Below, piece after piece: positions 45,109 to 58,491 of a stretch of 64,000 nt of DNA. The notes below the pieces were generated by a model. It saw only the letters and a list, made by a program, of their open reading frames with translations. It was not told the origin of the DNA and searched no databases. This stretch comes from Ganoderma boninense (Eukaryota > Basidiomycota > Agaricomycetes > Polyporales > Polyporaceae): positions 2,229,103 through 2,293,102 of the forward strand of contig CM035312.1 of NCBI GenBank assembly GCA_002900995.3, written 5' to 3'. Made by a program: the position numbers and the translations under genes. Each line of letters starts with the position of its first letter. The stretch's first letter is position 1.

Positions 45109-47470
45109 CTACAACCTCTCTAAGCTCTTCAGTAGCACCTTAACACCTTTCCCACCCGCATCCTCGATGGCTTTCCGCGTCTTCTTGTCGAACCAGCCCT
45201 TCACTTCCGCGCGCTCAGCAACCTGGTCCGCCGCTTGGTCGGCGAGCTGCTCAGACAGCGCAGCGACAACAAAGGCGCCGTCGCCATGCGCCATCGCAAC
45301 GGTATTCTCGCGCCCGACGCGCTGCACGAAGCGTACGGCGAAGTCCCGCGCGGAGAAGCGCGGTGCACGCTCTATCGCGCGGGTGCTGTGTGAGAAGTGG
45401 CCGCCTTGGAGGAGGGTCTTATAGAGCCGGGAGGTATGCGGCAGGCTGATCGGGTGCGGATTCGCAGGGTCTGCAGACGGGTAGGGAACGGCGAGGGCCG
45501 AAAGGAGAGTGTCGGATGCGGCAGATTTATCTGTGGAGGGTCAGCGAGCTCGTAGTTACGCGGGGCAGAGGTTTTGCGTTACCTCCGTCGGCTTCCAACA
45601 TCACCTCGAGAACTACTAGACTTCCACCCGGGTCTCGCGAGACATCTGTGCCGTTTTGCGCTATCCAGCTGAGCAAGCCTTCGCTGGCGGCTTTGCGGAT
45701 CTCGGATGTGCGTAGCGCATCGTCCTTCTTACTGGTCTTCGCACGTATCGAATCGGTTTCCGCTAGAGTTGCTATTTGTGCAGGGGTAAAATGTCGTCTT
45801 GTCCTTGGCGAAACCAGGTAGAATAATGCGCGTCGCCCTTGTGGGGAGGTATATAATGACGGTGCAGAAGAGACGATGTCCGATACCAGAGACTTCGCCG
45901 TAAGTTTTGTGTCACTAGGACACCGTTAGATCCTATTGAAGACCCAGAGGGACGGAAATGAGCGTACTCAATGATATCTAGTGATGTAAAGAGGACGAGC
46001 TGGGCCTCGTCATCCTTGCACATTCGCTCGACGTGCGGCTTTATCGTTTTCACGATGTGTTTTCGGTCCTAAGGAGCATGTCAACACAACACAACTGTGG
46101 AGTCTCTGATCAGCTAACCTTGGCTGTTCCCCATGCGATGAACTCGCGGACTACGCGGCTGCCATCTTTTGTGTGGACCATCTCAGCGAGTACGTCCTGG
46201 CATCTGAATGGTGCGGGGTTTAACAAATGATGGTGAAAATGAGGTTTTATGACGACCTACGTTTCAAAGATCTCTCGACGCAGTTTGTCAGCTTCAGCCT
46301 CATCGTCGATCTCGGATACCGCGGCAAGGTACTCCCAAGTTGCACGGTGGACAATCGCGTGCGAAACAGCGCCCTTGTCTGGATTATTGAAACTGGAACT
46401 CGAAATGAGCACCCACGCGCATGCTCAAGAGTGTCCGGTACGAACATGGTGACCAAGTTGCCTTTCAACGACCCAAGTATGCGTTTCCGACGATCGCCCT
46501 CGAGACCCTCCATGAGACCCCTCAGCCCGCGTTTCGAGCGTTCTTTCTCGTCATCGCTGCCCACTGTGACAGTGAAAAGGCTTGCTTCTTTGCCATAGAA
46601 GTCGCGGAGAAGGATAGAGCGTTCGTATGCGTTAGTATAGAGCTCGAACGCGTCTGCGAGCACTCCAGACGCCTCGCGGTGCAGAAGCAGTCGAAGGACC
46701 TGTCCTTGAAGTTCACGAAGGATGCTGGCGCGGTATGCGGGACAAAAGCGGATAAGCTTCGTGACCAGGAACTGTACATCAATGCGCGCGCATTTAGGAA
46801 TGCGGGTCGAGGAAAATATATAGTGGGCATACCTTTGAATACTTGTTCTGCGCAAGGTCCCGATACCTGCCCTTGAGCTCCTCCGCGATCTCATTCCGCT
46901 CCTTCTGACCGCCGTATTTAACCGCGGTCTGGACGATGCGGCTTGCGTCGTGCTTGAAGACGATGTCCTTGACCGCTCCTCGCAGTACGTCCATGAGTGC
47001 GTTCATGTGCTTCGTACGATCCGCCTTGGAGAGATTTTTCTGGCGCGCAAGGGTCCAAGCGCGTTTTGCTTCGACGAGAAGGGCAGAATGAGGTTTGGAG
47101 GCTTTTCGTTGCTCGAGGAGGACGCGTTGTGCTTTATGCGATTCGCGTGCAGCTTTATGCCGTGTTGGGAATGTACAGGAAACCTCATGCGATTTGGGCA
47201 CGTACCATTTGGGTTCTTAGCAGAGTCCTCCGCTACCTCCATCTCGTCGCCGGCCTCATGCAAGTCATCTTCCTCTGGGAACTCATCCTCCGAGATTTCC
47301 TCATCTGATGTCCCTTCGCTATCCTCCAGAGTATTTCTTGTGACTGGACGGCTCCGTCTCTTCGCCTGAGGCTCAGCAGTCTTCTCGAGGTGAGGTTTCT
47401 TCGACTTGGGTGCGACAGGTTGCGACGGTGCCGTCCGCTTTTTTGAAGGTTTCTTTGCTGCGGCTGACAT
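45109..47470 (-). CDS. PUF6: PUF6-type pumilio-homology protein (ribosome biogenesis)
   Basis: Nucleolar RNA-binding protein family (yeast Puf6, human PUM3) that acts in large-subunit maturation. The start at 47470 opens a Lys-rich N-terminus (AAAKKPSKKRTAPSQ) and an acidic stretch (DSEGTSDEEISEDEFPEE), typical of nucleolar proteins. Pumilio repeats follow: FKHDASRIVQTAVKYG, SREAFELY-type helices (HREASGVLADAFELY), KGAVSHAIVHRATWEYL and MVHTKDGSRVVREFI. The C-terminal CPL-type domain runs to the stop (LLSWIAQNGTDVSRDPGGS, DGAFVVAALSEQL, WFDKKTRKAIEDAGGKGVKV). Several short introns interrupt it. The junction near 46430-46440 uses an unusual donor and was not resolved cleanly, so part of the middle is approximate. 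Confidence 0.87.
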
Positions 47471-47998
47471 AATACACGAGAGATATTGACGAGATTGTTG
47501 GGTGTGCTGAGGGAAGAAGTGAAAAGGAAGAGCGATGGGCGAGGAGCAAGACGAGCGTCGAGGGCATTCGAGCCTTTGGGAGCAGCAGCACAATTCTCAT
47601 CCGCGCGGGCGCCTGTGGCCTGCGGTCCGGAGCACCGGACCGAGCAGTGCGGCGGCAGTGTGTCAACTTGCCCTGGTCAAGCTTCTGGCAAAATTATTGT
47701 GTGTACGATGTGTCGGTGGTGGGACCATATCTACTGGAGGCCCGAGATCTTGCACAAGATCGGCTCGCGACAGTCAGCATTAGTAGAAGCACTGGCAACC
47801 ACCTATGCTTGACAAGTTGACTCGGAGTCGTCAGACGAGAGCAGGGATCAGAGAAGAAGAAAATCTATTGGATGAGAACCACGAGATGGATGATGACATA
47901 AAGGACATTCTAGGACGTTGCAGGACATGGTACATGATATGGCTTTCAGAGATCCAGGGAGTTTAAATTGTAAGCGAGATAGCAACGAAAGCAGATAT
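47471..47998. other. Intergenic region
   Basis: About 530 bp between the PUF6-like start and the PKS stop, both on the minus strand. No coding region is supported. Confidence 0.35.
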
Positions 47999-50900
47999 TC
48001 AAGCAGAAGGGGAGGGCATGGCGCCGACACTCCTCCAGTACGCGACCCACTTCTGCACATCCTCCACACCGATCTGCGGGAGCGAGGTGTCGCGCAGAGG
48101 GGCGCAGCGCTTGGCACTGTCCTCGATGTCGAGCAAGATCGCGATGCCGTTGCTCTCGGGGACGAGCGCCTGGGGCTTCGTGGGGTTGACGAAGGGCGCT
48201 TGCCACACCGACAACAGCCGGATGGCGGGTGCGACGTACTCGGCCAACTGGGCGTTCGGAGACTCGACCTCAGCGACGAGCTTCGCGAGCCACTTCTGGT
48301 AGGGGACGGTGGGGACCTTGAGAACAGAGGAGAAGTGGCCCATGATGTCGGCCCACGAGATCGGGCGCGGGTGACGGACGTGGAACATCGAGGTCGTGGA
48401 GGTCGTCTCCGCGATTTCAGCGATGATCGCTGCGCAAGTGTCGGCCGGGAGCCAAGAGATGACCTGCCGTGGTGTAAGTTTACCGCGCGGTGGGAAGAGA
48501 CAAGTGCAAACTTACACCCTGGCCTTGGGGAAGACATCCGAGGGCGGCGCTGGCGCAGATCATAGACGGCAGCCACTCCGACAACTTCCAGGCGCCGTTT
48601 GCACCACCGCTAAGCTGACCGATACGGATGACGACGGACTGAACGACGTTGCGCTCCGCCGCGATCTCGAGGAGGCGTTCAGCAACCCACTTGGATTCGG
48701 TGTACCCTGCGCCAACGGCGACGCTAGCGGCGATCGGCACCTCCTTGGGGTACGTCGTCTCCTTGTAGTCTGTTTGGTGTTATCATGAGAAACTTGCTCA
48801 CAACGAGGTTGCTCATAAGCCACTTACTGCGGAAGATACCGAGACTGCTACCGTAGAGGAGTGTGACAGGACCAAACTCTTGCGCGTCCTTGGAGAGGTT
48901 GATGAGGCTACGCAGCCCCATGAGGGGACCCTCGAACGACGGCAACGGGGTCTGAAGGTTGATGGGCCATCCTACATCGCGAGTAAGTCATAGGGCCAGA
49001 CAGAGATGATCAATTCACTTACCAAGGTGGAGGATGTGGGAAACGCTAGCCCGGATCTATATCACAGTGAGATCAAGAACGCGATTATATCCAGGAATTT
49101 GTTCACCTCCTGGTACAGATCTTGGGCCATACCGAGCGACGGCTTCTCAAGAACACACGTCACGGCCTGGAAGCGAGCGGACTCGAGCAGAGCGGTGTCG
49201 AGACCACGGAACTTGAATGCAGTCACCTGGCGCTCCTTCGCGCCAACACCGTCATCCCCAGGGCGAACGAGGGCGTAGACCTTCTTGAAGCCGGAGTTCT
49301 CAAGGAGGTGCGCGAGGGCGTGGGCGCCGAGACTGCCCGTAGTTCCCGTGACGACGATGGCACCGAGACTCTCGCGCTGAGCAGGGCCCTTCGTCGTGGA
49401 AGGAGCCAAGTCTGCGCTGAGCCGCGCGAGCAGTGCCTCCATCGCCTGGACCTTCTCTGCGGCGGGGTCCTTCTCGACCACCGGCGCAGAGCTAGCAGCC
49501 GGCTGATCGGGCGTAGCGGCCTCGGCGGCCTCCTCAACCCTCGCCAAGAGGTCCTTGACGGTGAGATCGGCGAGGAGCTGCAGCTGGGAGATGGCGACGA
49601 TCGGGCGGAGGGCGAAGGACAGCGAGGCGGCCGACAAGGAATCGAGACCGTACGACGTGAGCGGGACGTCGGGCGAGACATCTTCCTCCTTCATGTCGAG
49701 GATGTGGCAGACGATCTTCATCAGGGACGGCTTGCCGTCTCCATCCTGTGCCGCGAAGTCGTCGCCATCGTCGGGGACGAGGTGGTCGTACATCGGGGAG
49801 GGGCCCATGTTGTCGCGGACACCGCGCCAGTCGAAGGCGGGGACATACTGCCACACAGAGCCGTCCCGCAGCTTCCGGATACCGTCGCCAATGTAGTCGC
49901 AGAGCTCTGAGTGCAACTTGTCAGCTTCCATTACGTGTCGGGGATAGGCTCCAAGACACACCTCGAGTGGACATTCCCCACGCGGTGACGTGACGCAGGC
50001 GAGACTGGTAAGAGCCGTCCGTCGTCGAGACCAGCCTGCTGTCTGTGATGGCCGGCGAGACGATGGAGAAGGCGTTCTTGTACTTGCCAGTCATACCAGC
50101 CAATGCCGTGTTCGCGCTGTTTACGGGGGAGTGAGTTAGGATTCGTATGTAACAACCGGGACTACTCACGTCGCGTAGTTCGTCTGACCAGGGTTACCGA
50201 ACACTCCAGAAATCGAGGAGAACGTGATGAGGAAGTCCAGCGACTTGATGTCGATGACGCGCTCGAGAACTTCAAACGCCTGGACCTTGGGAGGGAAGAC
50301 GACATCGAAGCTCTCCTGGGTATGGGCTGAGAACGAGCGGTCGTTGAGCAAGGCGGCCATGAGCACGCATCCTCCGAGAGGAGCGGAGACGTTCTTCAGC
50401 AGCGCCGCCATGGCCTCCTCTGATGCAGCGTCGACGCCAGGCGTCTGGAGCGTCAGGTCGGACAAGGTGCGCAGATGGTGCAGGATACGCTGGGAGACCC
50501 AGTCGCCAGCCCTGTCGAGAGTGGACGGCCCAGACCGGGAGGTGATAGTGATGTGCCGCGCGCCATTCTGTTGAGAAAACAATGAGATGGTGGACGCGTG
50601 CAGATGAGAAAAAACAATACCTTGTACATCCAATGAGCCATGTACAGACCGAGACTGCCAATACCTCCGATGAGGACATAGCTCTTCTGCGAGTCGAACA
50701 GGCTGACGGAAAGAGATGCGCTCGAAGTCTCCGCCGGGAGGAGCTGGGAGGGACGGACAATGGACGCGGATGGCGTTGCCCGAGTGCTGTGGTACTTGAG
50801 CGACGCACGCAGAGCGTCACCGATGACCCATGGCTCCTTAGAAATAATGCCGGCGAGGCCGTCCTCAGGATCGTTCCAGAGAAGCATCCGTCCGCGCCCT

Positions 50901-53900
50901 GCGGAGAGGAGAGAACGGAGGATGGTCACGTCCTTCTTCTCGCGAGAGCCGGAAAGAATGAAGTGGGGCTTGTTGAGGTAGCTTGGCGCAAGGTTGGCCT
51001 TCTCGAGGCTGTCGATGAGAGTCGCCTTCAGGCCAAGGCTCGTGGAAATGTCGCGCAGCTGCGCGCCGAGGTCCCCTTGAGGGTCGTGAATGAGGACCCG
51101 AGTACCCTTGAGACGTTCGGGCTGCGAGAAAGCGGGAGGGCTGAGGGCAAGAGCGAGAATGGTAGAAGGTACGAGAGGAGGGACTGCCAGTGACGTGCTG
51201 CTAGATCCGAGCTCGACGATGCTGCCCTTGTGGGCTTCAACATGGCTGGAGACGGACTTGGTCGTGATGCCGACGACAGGGACAGAAGAACCGTATGCGT
51301 CGACCTTGCCGACAAACTGCCAAACGCCGGCCGAGCTGGATGCGACGCCGCCGATCTGCACGACGGTGTGGTCTTCAAAAGCATGCGGAAGGTCGGTCTG
51401 GACGACCTCGCCGTTCTCCAGCGTCCAAGGCTTGTCGAGTGAGAGGGGGACATGGGACGCAGGAGGCTCGGCGAGCTCGACACGGGGCGCCGACACAGAA
51501 CCGTCGATGTCCACCTTGAGTTCGACTTCCTTTCCGACCTGGGACACCAACTCGCGGGATGCCTGAGCCACACGAGCGCGTGACCAGGAGGGATCGAACG
51601 TCGCAACGCGAAGCGTCCAGGAAGGGTACTCCCGACGAAGAGCTCTCGTGAAGCCGAGCGCGGCGTCGCTGTTCAGTGAGCCCTGAGCCACAAAGAGGAG
51701 GGACAGGGGCTCCGAGACGTCCAGCGCGGAAAGGGTGGCCTGGAGCTTGAGTTCCTCGCCCCGGACGTAGTCGAAAACAATGGCGGACACATCATCGTTC
51801 GACGACGGCGGGGTGCTTACGCCACTGAGGGACCCGGATCCGGAGTTCGACGGCGTGGTGGAGCCACTGCCGTTGGCAGGGCGTGCATCGTGGGAGACGT
51901 CCAGCTGCAAGGCCTCAGAGAGTGCGGGCGCGTCGTGGGGGACACCGACAGTCAGACCGAGAGGCTGGTACACGACCTCGTAGCGGGTCGGGAGTGCTTT
52001 GACGCGGTGACCGTGTAAGGCAACGTCGATCCCGGTGAGGTCAAGAATCGGTGCTCCCTGCTCGTCCAGAATCATGGCGTTGTAGGTGATCGCATCTGGC
52101 ATTGGCGACGTTAATGAATATGTTAACCAACATATGACAGCCAAATCACGACATACCAGGAGACCAGTTGACGAGGGTTGCATACCCGTAGACAGTCTTG
52201 GGGAGCGGGCCGGTACGGAGAAGGCGAATGGAGGACACCTTGGACGGCAGGTGGTACAGTTCGGAGTCGTAGTTGCCCGTCAAGGTCGGGTGGACCATGA
52301 CATGGATCGCCGCATCCAGAATGGCAGGATGCAACCGGTAATCCGCAAGGCTAATCGAAATCGCGTCAGCAGCTGCCCGCTAATCTGCCGCCGGCCAGTA
52401 CGTACTTGGGAATGTCGCTGTCAGCACCGCGAACCTGAGTGAGGACCTCGACAGCACCATTTGGTCCGCGGGCAACGTGACACGTCTGGATACGGCGGTA
52501 CATCGGGCCAAACTGCGCAAAGGAACCCATGCGTTCGTAGAAGCCTGTCGGAAGCAGTGTCAGAAAATCCCTGTTCAGCTTCTCCTTCAGATGGATGACT
52601 CGCCGTTCATATCGACTGCGGTCATTCTGTTGCGAATAGCCTCCAAGTCGACAGACTGGACGGTAGACTGATCGATGGGCTCAAGGGACAAGAATCCAGT
52701 AGCATGGCGGCGGTTGTACTGCAGTCAATGTCAACGCGTCAGGAACATGTACGACAGACAATTCGAATCGCCCGTACTTGAATAGGCCAGGCCTTCGAGT
52801 AGTCCGTAGACGACGCGCTATTGACGCTCCAACGCGTGCCCTCCAACTTGACTTCTACAGGCACGGGGCGTTCGGAAGACAGAGGAAGGAGTCCGTGGAA
52901 CTCGACGTCGAAAACCTCTGTGGCACCGAATTCGAAAGCCTGCCAATGATGCTGTCAGCGTTTGTGGAGATAAATCAAAATGTTGACAGCGCATACCATC
53001 TCGATGAACCCCGCCGCAGGCATGATGGGTTCCTCCTTGATGATGTGGTCGGCCAAGTCGGGGTGCGTCTGGACGTTCACCTGGAGCTGCGGGTAGTTGA
53101 GGGGACCGTTCCGGTGCTGTCCCTGCCTCACAATCTCTGCGGTCTGCATGCGCCATGGCACGGTCTTCGGTGCGAACGGGTACTGAGGGATCTTGCCCGA
53201 CGAGAGCTTAGCACCACCCGTGAGCGCGTCGAAGTCCACGCAGTTGTGCCCCGCCATAACCAGCTTCCCGAGGGCAGTCAGGAACTCCGCCGCCTCAGCG
53301 CCGGGCTCAGGAGCACGCTGACGGCGGAGCGGGCAGGTGATCAGCGTGTTCTTCTCCGTCATCGATGAGATGTAGCTTGTCAGAACAGGGTGCGGCCCGA
53401 TCTCGACGTATGTCGCATGCTTGTGCGTCGCGGCGAGTGCGGTGATGGCCTCCGTGAAGCGCACTGGGCCAATCGTGCCGTCCCAGTAGTACTGCGCGTC
53501 GAACGCCTCCGTGTACAGCCCCCCGGTCTTCGTCGAATACGTCTCCACAGTGGGCGCCGACGTGGGGTAGCGGGCAAAGACGTCCTGCACCAGCTTCTCG
53601 AACTCCGCCTGGCAGAGCGCCATCATGTCCGAGTGCACGGGGATCCTGGTCCGCAGCTTCCGCGCGAAGATCCCTGCCGCGCTCGCCTTCTTGACCGCCA
53701 GGTCAATGTGCGACTCCGCCCCGGACAGAGTGACAGCGCCCGGCGTGTTGTAGCAGCCAACCGTGAGTGTGCCCTCGCCCAGCTCCGCGTGGACCTCGGC
53801 AATGAAGCCGGCAGCGTCCTCCGGGGAACACGACACGGCAGCCATCGTACCGCTGGCCTGCTCGAGGAGGGCCATCGCGCGGCCACGGGCAATCGCCACC

Positions 53901-56354
53901 TCCAGCGCCAGCTCCTTCGAGCCCGAACCGGAGGCAGAGAGCACGGCGGTCTCACCGGCAGAGTGGCCGACGACGATGGCGGGAGTCACTCCGACGGCAG
54001 CAAGGGTCTCGACGAGAGCGAGCTGGAGCATGGTCAGAGCGGGGAGGGTGATGGCGATGGGCCAGGGGTCGCCGAGGGGGTCCTTGGTGTCGGTGGCGGT
54101 CTCGGTGAAGAGGCCGAGCTCGATGAGGGACGAGCCCGTCGCCGCCTTGTAGACCTTGTCGAGCTCGATGATGCTTGTGCGGAAGACGGCGGACGTCCTG
54201 AATAGGTCACGTCCCACTGAAGCAACGTTAGCACGGATCGCTAAAAACACTCATATGCAAGCGTGCTCACTTTGGAAGTGCTGGGTGCCCTGGCCGGAGA
54301 ACACGAAGACAATCGGCGTCTTGTGCTTAGGGATGATAGCGGCCTCGTTGAACTTCGGGGTCTTGCCCGCCTTGGCCACCGCGAAGGAGCGCCATGTCAT
54401 CGACCGTGCCCGACGACCGAACACCTTCGACAGCCCGGCGACGTCCACGCCCTCCAAAATGCTCAACAGAGACTCGCTGACAGCGGTGGTGGACCTCGGC
54501 GACAGGCCGCCGGCGATGAGGAGGGAAGGCGCACCAGCACCCTCCACCCAGAACGAGGGGGTCGAGTTGGTCGAGATGGGGGGGCCCTCGACGACAGCAT
54601 GGCCGTTCGCGCCACCGATGCCCGAGCTGGTCATGGCGACGAGCGCGGGGCGGGTCGACGAGCGGACCTTGAGGGGCTCGATCTCCGTCGGTACGCGGAA
54701 GCGGTACTCATCCCAGTGAATCGAGGGGTTCGGAGTCACAAAGTTGACGTTGGGCGGGATGAGCCCGGTCTCGAAGATGCCGCAGACCTTGCATAGAGAC
54801 GCAAGGAAGGCGGTGATTTCCAAGTGACTGCGTTGTGTTTTTATTTGCATTAGCCACCGACTCCGACACCAACCAGCGTGAGATCAAAAGGGTTCATGGA
54901 CGCACCCGACGTTGCCCTTGACGCTACCGAGTGCGAGCTCATCATCGCGCTTGAACTCCGCGCCGACCCAGTTCGCCTCCGTGGGATCCCCGGAGGCAGT
55001 TCCTGAGAGAAAATTAAAATCGACTCGATCAGGCACTTCGTAATAGCTGATTGAAAGTGAGACAGACCAGTGGCGTGCAGCTCGAGGAAGTCGACGTCCT
55101 GGGGCTTCCGGTCGGTCTGCGAGAACGCACGATGCATGGCGTCCTTCTGGGCTGAGGCAACAGGTGCGCTGACAGGCGCGAGTGATCCAGAGGAGTTGAC
55201 ACCAGTGCCGAGGATCTGCGCAACGTTGTTACAATGCTGGAAAGATAGGTCTATGAGGGAAGACGTACAGTAGCATAGATGTGATCGTGGTCGCGGATGG
55301 CATCTTCCAGAGGCTTCAGGACAATCGCGACAGCGCCCTCTCCACGGCCGAACCTAGAACGCAGGTAAATGCATGGAAAAAGAAATACACCATGCGGCTC
55401 CCTTACCCGTTGGCGGTGGCATCGAACGGCTTGCACTTTCCGTCAGGGGAGAGAATGCCGCCTTGAGTGTAGATCAACCAATCCGTGAAGCTGGTAAGGT
55501 GAACAAGGCCCATCAGCCACCTTCATCGATGTGCTGCTGAAACATGAGGCCTGAGGCACGCACCGGTGGTTCAGCTGACACCCGCCCACGACGGCTGCAT
55601 CACATTCCCCGTTGCGCAGTGCCTGCACGGCGAGATGGGTCGTGTACAGAGTAGAGCTGCAGGCGGTGTCGATGGGGACCGTCGGCCCACGCAAGTCGAG
55701 GTGGTACGACACACGGTTGGCGACCATCGCGGGCCCGTAAGAGAAGGAGCCCTTCGCCTCAGTGTCATCCTAGGCAAGCAGATATTCCATCAGTCCTGTT
55801 CACTATCTGTGCGTCGAAGAACAACTTACATGGCCGGAGACGTTGTAGAAGTCGTGTGCGACGCCGGACATGTAGCAGCCGACGTTCTTGCCGCGGTAGT
55901 CGATGCCCGAGTCCTGGAGGCCGAGGAAGGCGACCTCCACGAGCTTGCGGGTGCTCAGCGGCATGTACTTCGCATCCTTGGCGGTGATGCCGAACTCGAG
56001 GAAGTCGAACTGGTCGATGTCCTTGAGGAACGCTCCGGTGTCGGCGAGGATCTTGCCTGTCGCATTGCCTCGGATGCTGGCGGTAACGTATTAGTCAATG
56101 AGCTCGAAATACTGAGTGTGCAGAAGTGAGCTTACTATTCGATGTTGAAGCGCTCCCTGGGGATGGGCTCGTAAGCCTCGCCCTTCTGAAGGAGGAACTC
56201 GAAGAAGGAGTGATAATCGAAGTTGGTGGTGGAGGAGGTACCACTGGGGAGTTGAGCACCGATGCCGACCTGATGGCGGCCCCATGAGCATACGTGATGG
56301 TGATCACGATCATCACAAACATACCACGGCGATCTTGGTCTGGGTGGCGTGCAT
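47999..56354 (-). CDS. Reducing polyketide synthase with degenerate ER and terminal reductase
   Basis: A multidomain enzyme of roughly 2,450 residues in many short-intron exons. The order from 56354 is as follows. KS: DTACSS, ELHATGT, KGNVGHLE, so Cys-His-His are intact. AT: VFSGQGTQHFQ, VVGHSAGE. DH: HPDLADHIIKEEPIMP, then LHPAILDAAIH. Next is an ER-like region without the cofactor loop (FVGKVDAYGSSVPVVG, then VLIHDPQGDLGAQL where active enzymes have a GGVG loop). KR: YVLIGGIGSLG, ITFSSISGVFGNPGQTNYAT. ACP: TSYGLDSLSAASL. A terminal thioester-reductase domain follows: IVVTGTTGSLGAHALAHLL, GAGYTESKWVAERLL. The missing ER activity predicts an unsaturated (polyene) chain released as an aldehyde or alcohol; this is inference. 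Near 52611-52624 the DH text changes frame, which needs either a 38-nt intron or a one-base correction. No methyltransferase domain is seen. Confidence 0.9.
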
Positions 56355-58491
56355 GTCTAAGGTCTAAGGCGGTGGATGTCGATCTGAGGGGAGCACGAGT
56401 GGTCTCTGTGGCATCCCCCCTCAGTCCCATCGTACCTTTATACGCGAGGCCAACAAGGTATAGCACCCATACTCGTGGTATTGGATATCAGTGTGATCAT
56501 TCGTGGTTCTACGTAGGCTAATCGCAATAATTAGTTGGGCTCGAGCGCCCCGATGACCACGCTCGCGCGGCTTCCAAAAATGCTTGCTGCATGATACTGC
56601 GAATCGGTTAGGTGGTTGGGAGTGATGTATGAGCGTGTGAGTGCAGACATACCGATGGTGAGGTAGTGGTGAGCTTGCCGAGAAGGGTAGGCAGGAATGG
56701 CTTCTATTGTCCGTTCTTGGCGGGAGAAGGATGTGACAAAGTAGGACATGTCCAAATGGAGGGCTTGTATGGAATGGCCGAAGGCCGAGGCTGCGAGTGA
56801 ATGCCTTGAGAAGGAGGATTTTCGGTTTTGCTCAACCTAGTCCGAATGGTATCGGAGGAAACAAGGTAGCTGGAGAAAACGCGGGGTTTGGGCGGCCACG
56901 GGGACGGGGACTTGGAGCGAAGGACGGAAGGGGACAGGAGATAGGGTGGCTAGACACCCGCAACATAGAGCCCCGAGCTGTCCAGGACAAGCGGTACTGG
57001 CCAGGCGCTGCGTGTGGTGAGCGATAGGCGGGAGAAGACGGTGGAAGTGCTTCTGGCAAATTCTTGTTTCCATGCTCCACAGTCGGCCACGCTCGGCTCG
57101 GATTGCGGTTATTTGCATCAATCAGGGATGGATTCGGGACCGTAGGAGTGCAGTTAGAGAAGCATGCCAAAGTAGGGGAGGGGGCGGAATGGTACCTGAC
57201 ATGGAGGGGGTTCTAGCCGTGGCGAGTGAGATAGCAACGGAGAATAGAAGGAAGGTGACGGCATGGTGGTGTCGAGCGCAGTCGGACCGAGATTACTGCG
57301 AGAGAGAAAGGTGGATGCTGCAATCTAGACGCGAAATGAGACTGCGAACTGGAATAGTTAGGACCCAGTGGTCGGATGCCAGTGAGAAAGAGCAAGCCTG
57401 CGCCAAGTTCCGATCGAGCGACTATCTGGAGATGGCGTGAGAGATGCAGATGGTGATGTCGAGTAAAGCACGTACGTAGCGGTGGTGAGGGCTCCGGATG
57501 AGAGAGCCGGTGCTTAGCTTGCAGCCAGAGCGATGGCAGCAAGCATGCACTCCGAGGCCAGGCCACCGTCATTGTCAACGTGTGCATCCCGATTTGGGCA
57601 CCAGCGCGCCCGTCCAGTGGCAGTGCCCGGCTCATGACGGCATGCCCGGACCGTCGCAGCCGCGGCCGAGAGAGTCGGGAGTGCAGTCAGGCAAAGGCTT
57701 CAGTGCAGCTGCCATTCCTGCCACTGCGACGTCCGTTCCTCGCTCCTGCCCTCCAACACCTTCGTCGGCCACTTGTCCTGCCATTTCCCCTTGCCCCTTT
57801 CGCCGGTGTCCCACTCTGTGCACTTGCGCTCTCCCGATTGGCAATCCACTCACAGCGCCTCCAAGCCTGTCGGATACCTGCCATCCCCCTGTCACCCAAC
57901 CTCAGCAATTGCCGATCCTCCAGAAACATTCCCGACAACATCTGCGCATCAACAGCGTCTCGACCACTTGCTCCTTCTCCACCTTTCCGGCATCCCGTTA
58001 TCAATCCAATCCCTTCCCAACGCCCAACATTTCCATCTTCCACAAACAAAGTTGACGCACTTGATATCACCCCTCCTCCTTCTCTGACAGATCTCATCAC
58101 TACCGCCCACTCGGTCACATAGACCATCGTCGTTCTTCTCCTCGACATTGATGCCAATACCGCGATCGCCGCACGACTACGCCTCTTCCGACTCTCCCCG
58201 CCAGAGTCGGTGCACTCCATGAGAAGGGCTGTCCGTCGCTGTCTCTCGGCGTCACCCCAGACAGCTTAGACCCTTCCTTCGTGCCGTTTCGCATCCATAC
58301 AGACTAACATCTGTTTGCCGACCGTGGTCAGAGAACCAAACCCATGCCGTCCGTGATTCATCACCTGGGCATGTGCGCCAGTCCTACGCGTGGTAAACCC
58401 GCGAGTACCCAACCAGCACCACATGTATAAGGCAATTCTAGCCTGCCCTCACACCCGCTACTTCCCCGCCGGTTCTACGCCAAAGGTCACA
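56355..58491. promoter_or_regulatory. Divergent region between PKS and membrane-protein genes
   Basis: 2.1 kb between two oppositely oriented starts. An open frame of about 180 codons at 57498-58122 (+) is Pro/Ser/His-rich and has no domain, so it is probably chance. The pyrimidine-rich patch on the + strand (57720-58120) may be promoter or leader sequence for the gene to the right. Confidence 0.35.

Noticed and set aside
57498..58122. 180-codon Pro/Ser-rich open frame upstream of the membrane-protein gene
   Set aside because: Overlapping frames are open too because the DNA is C-rich; no motif or splice support.
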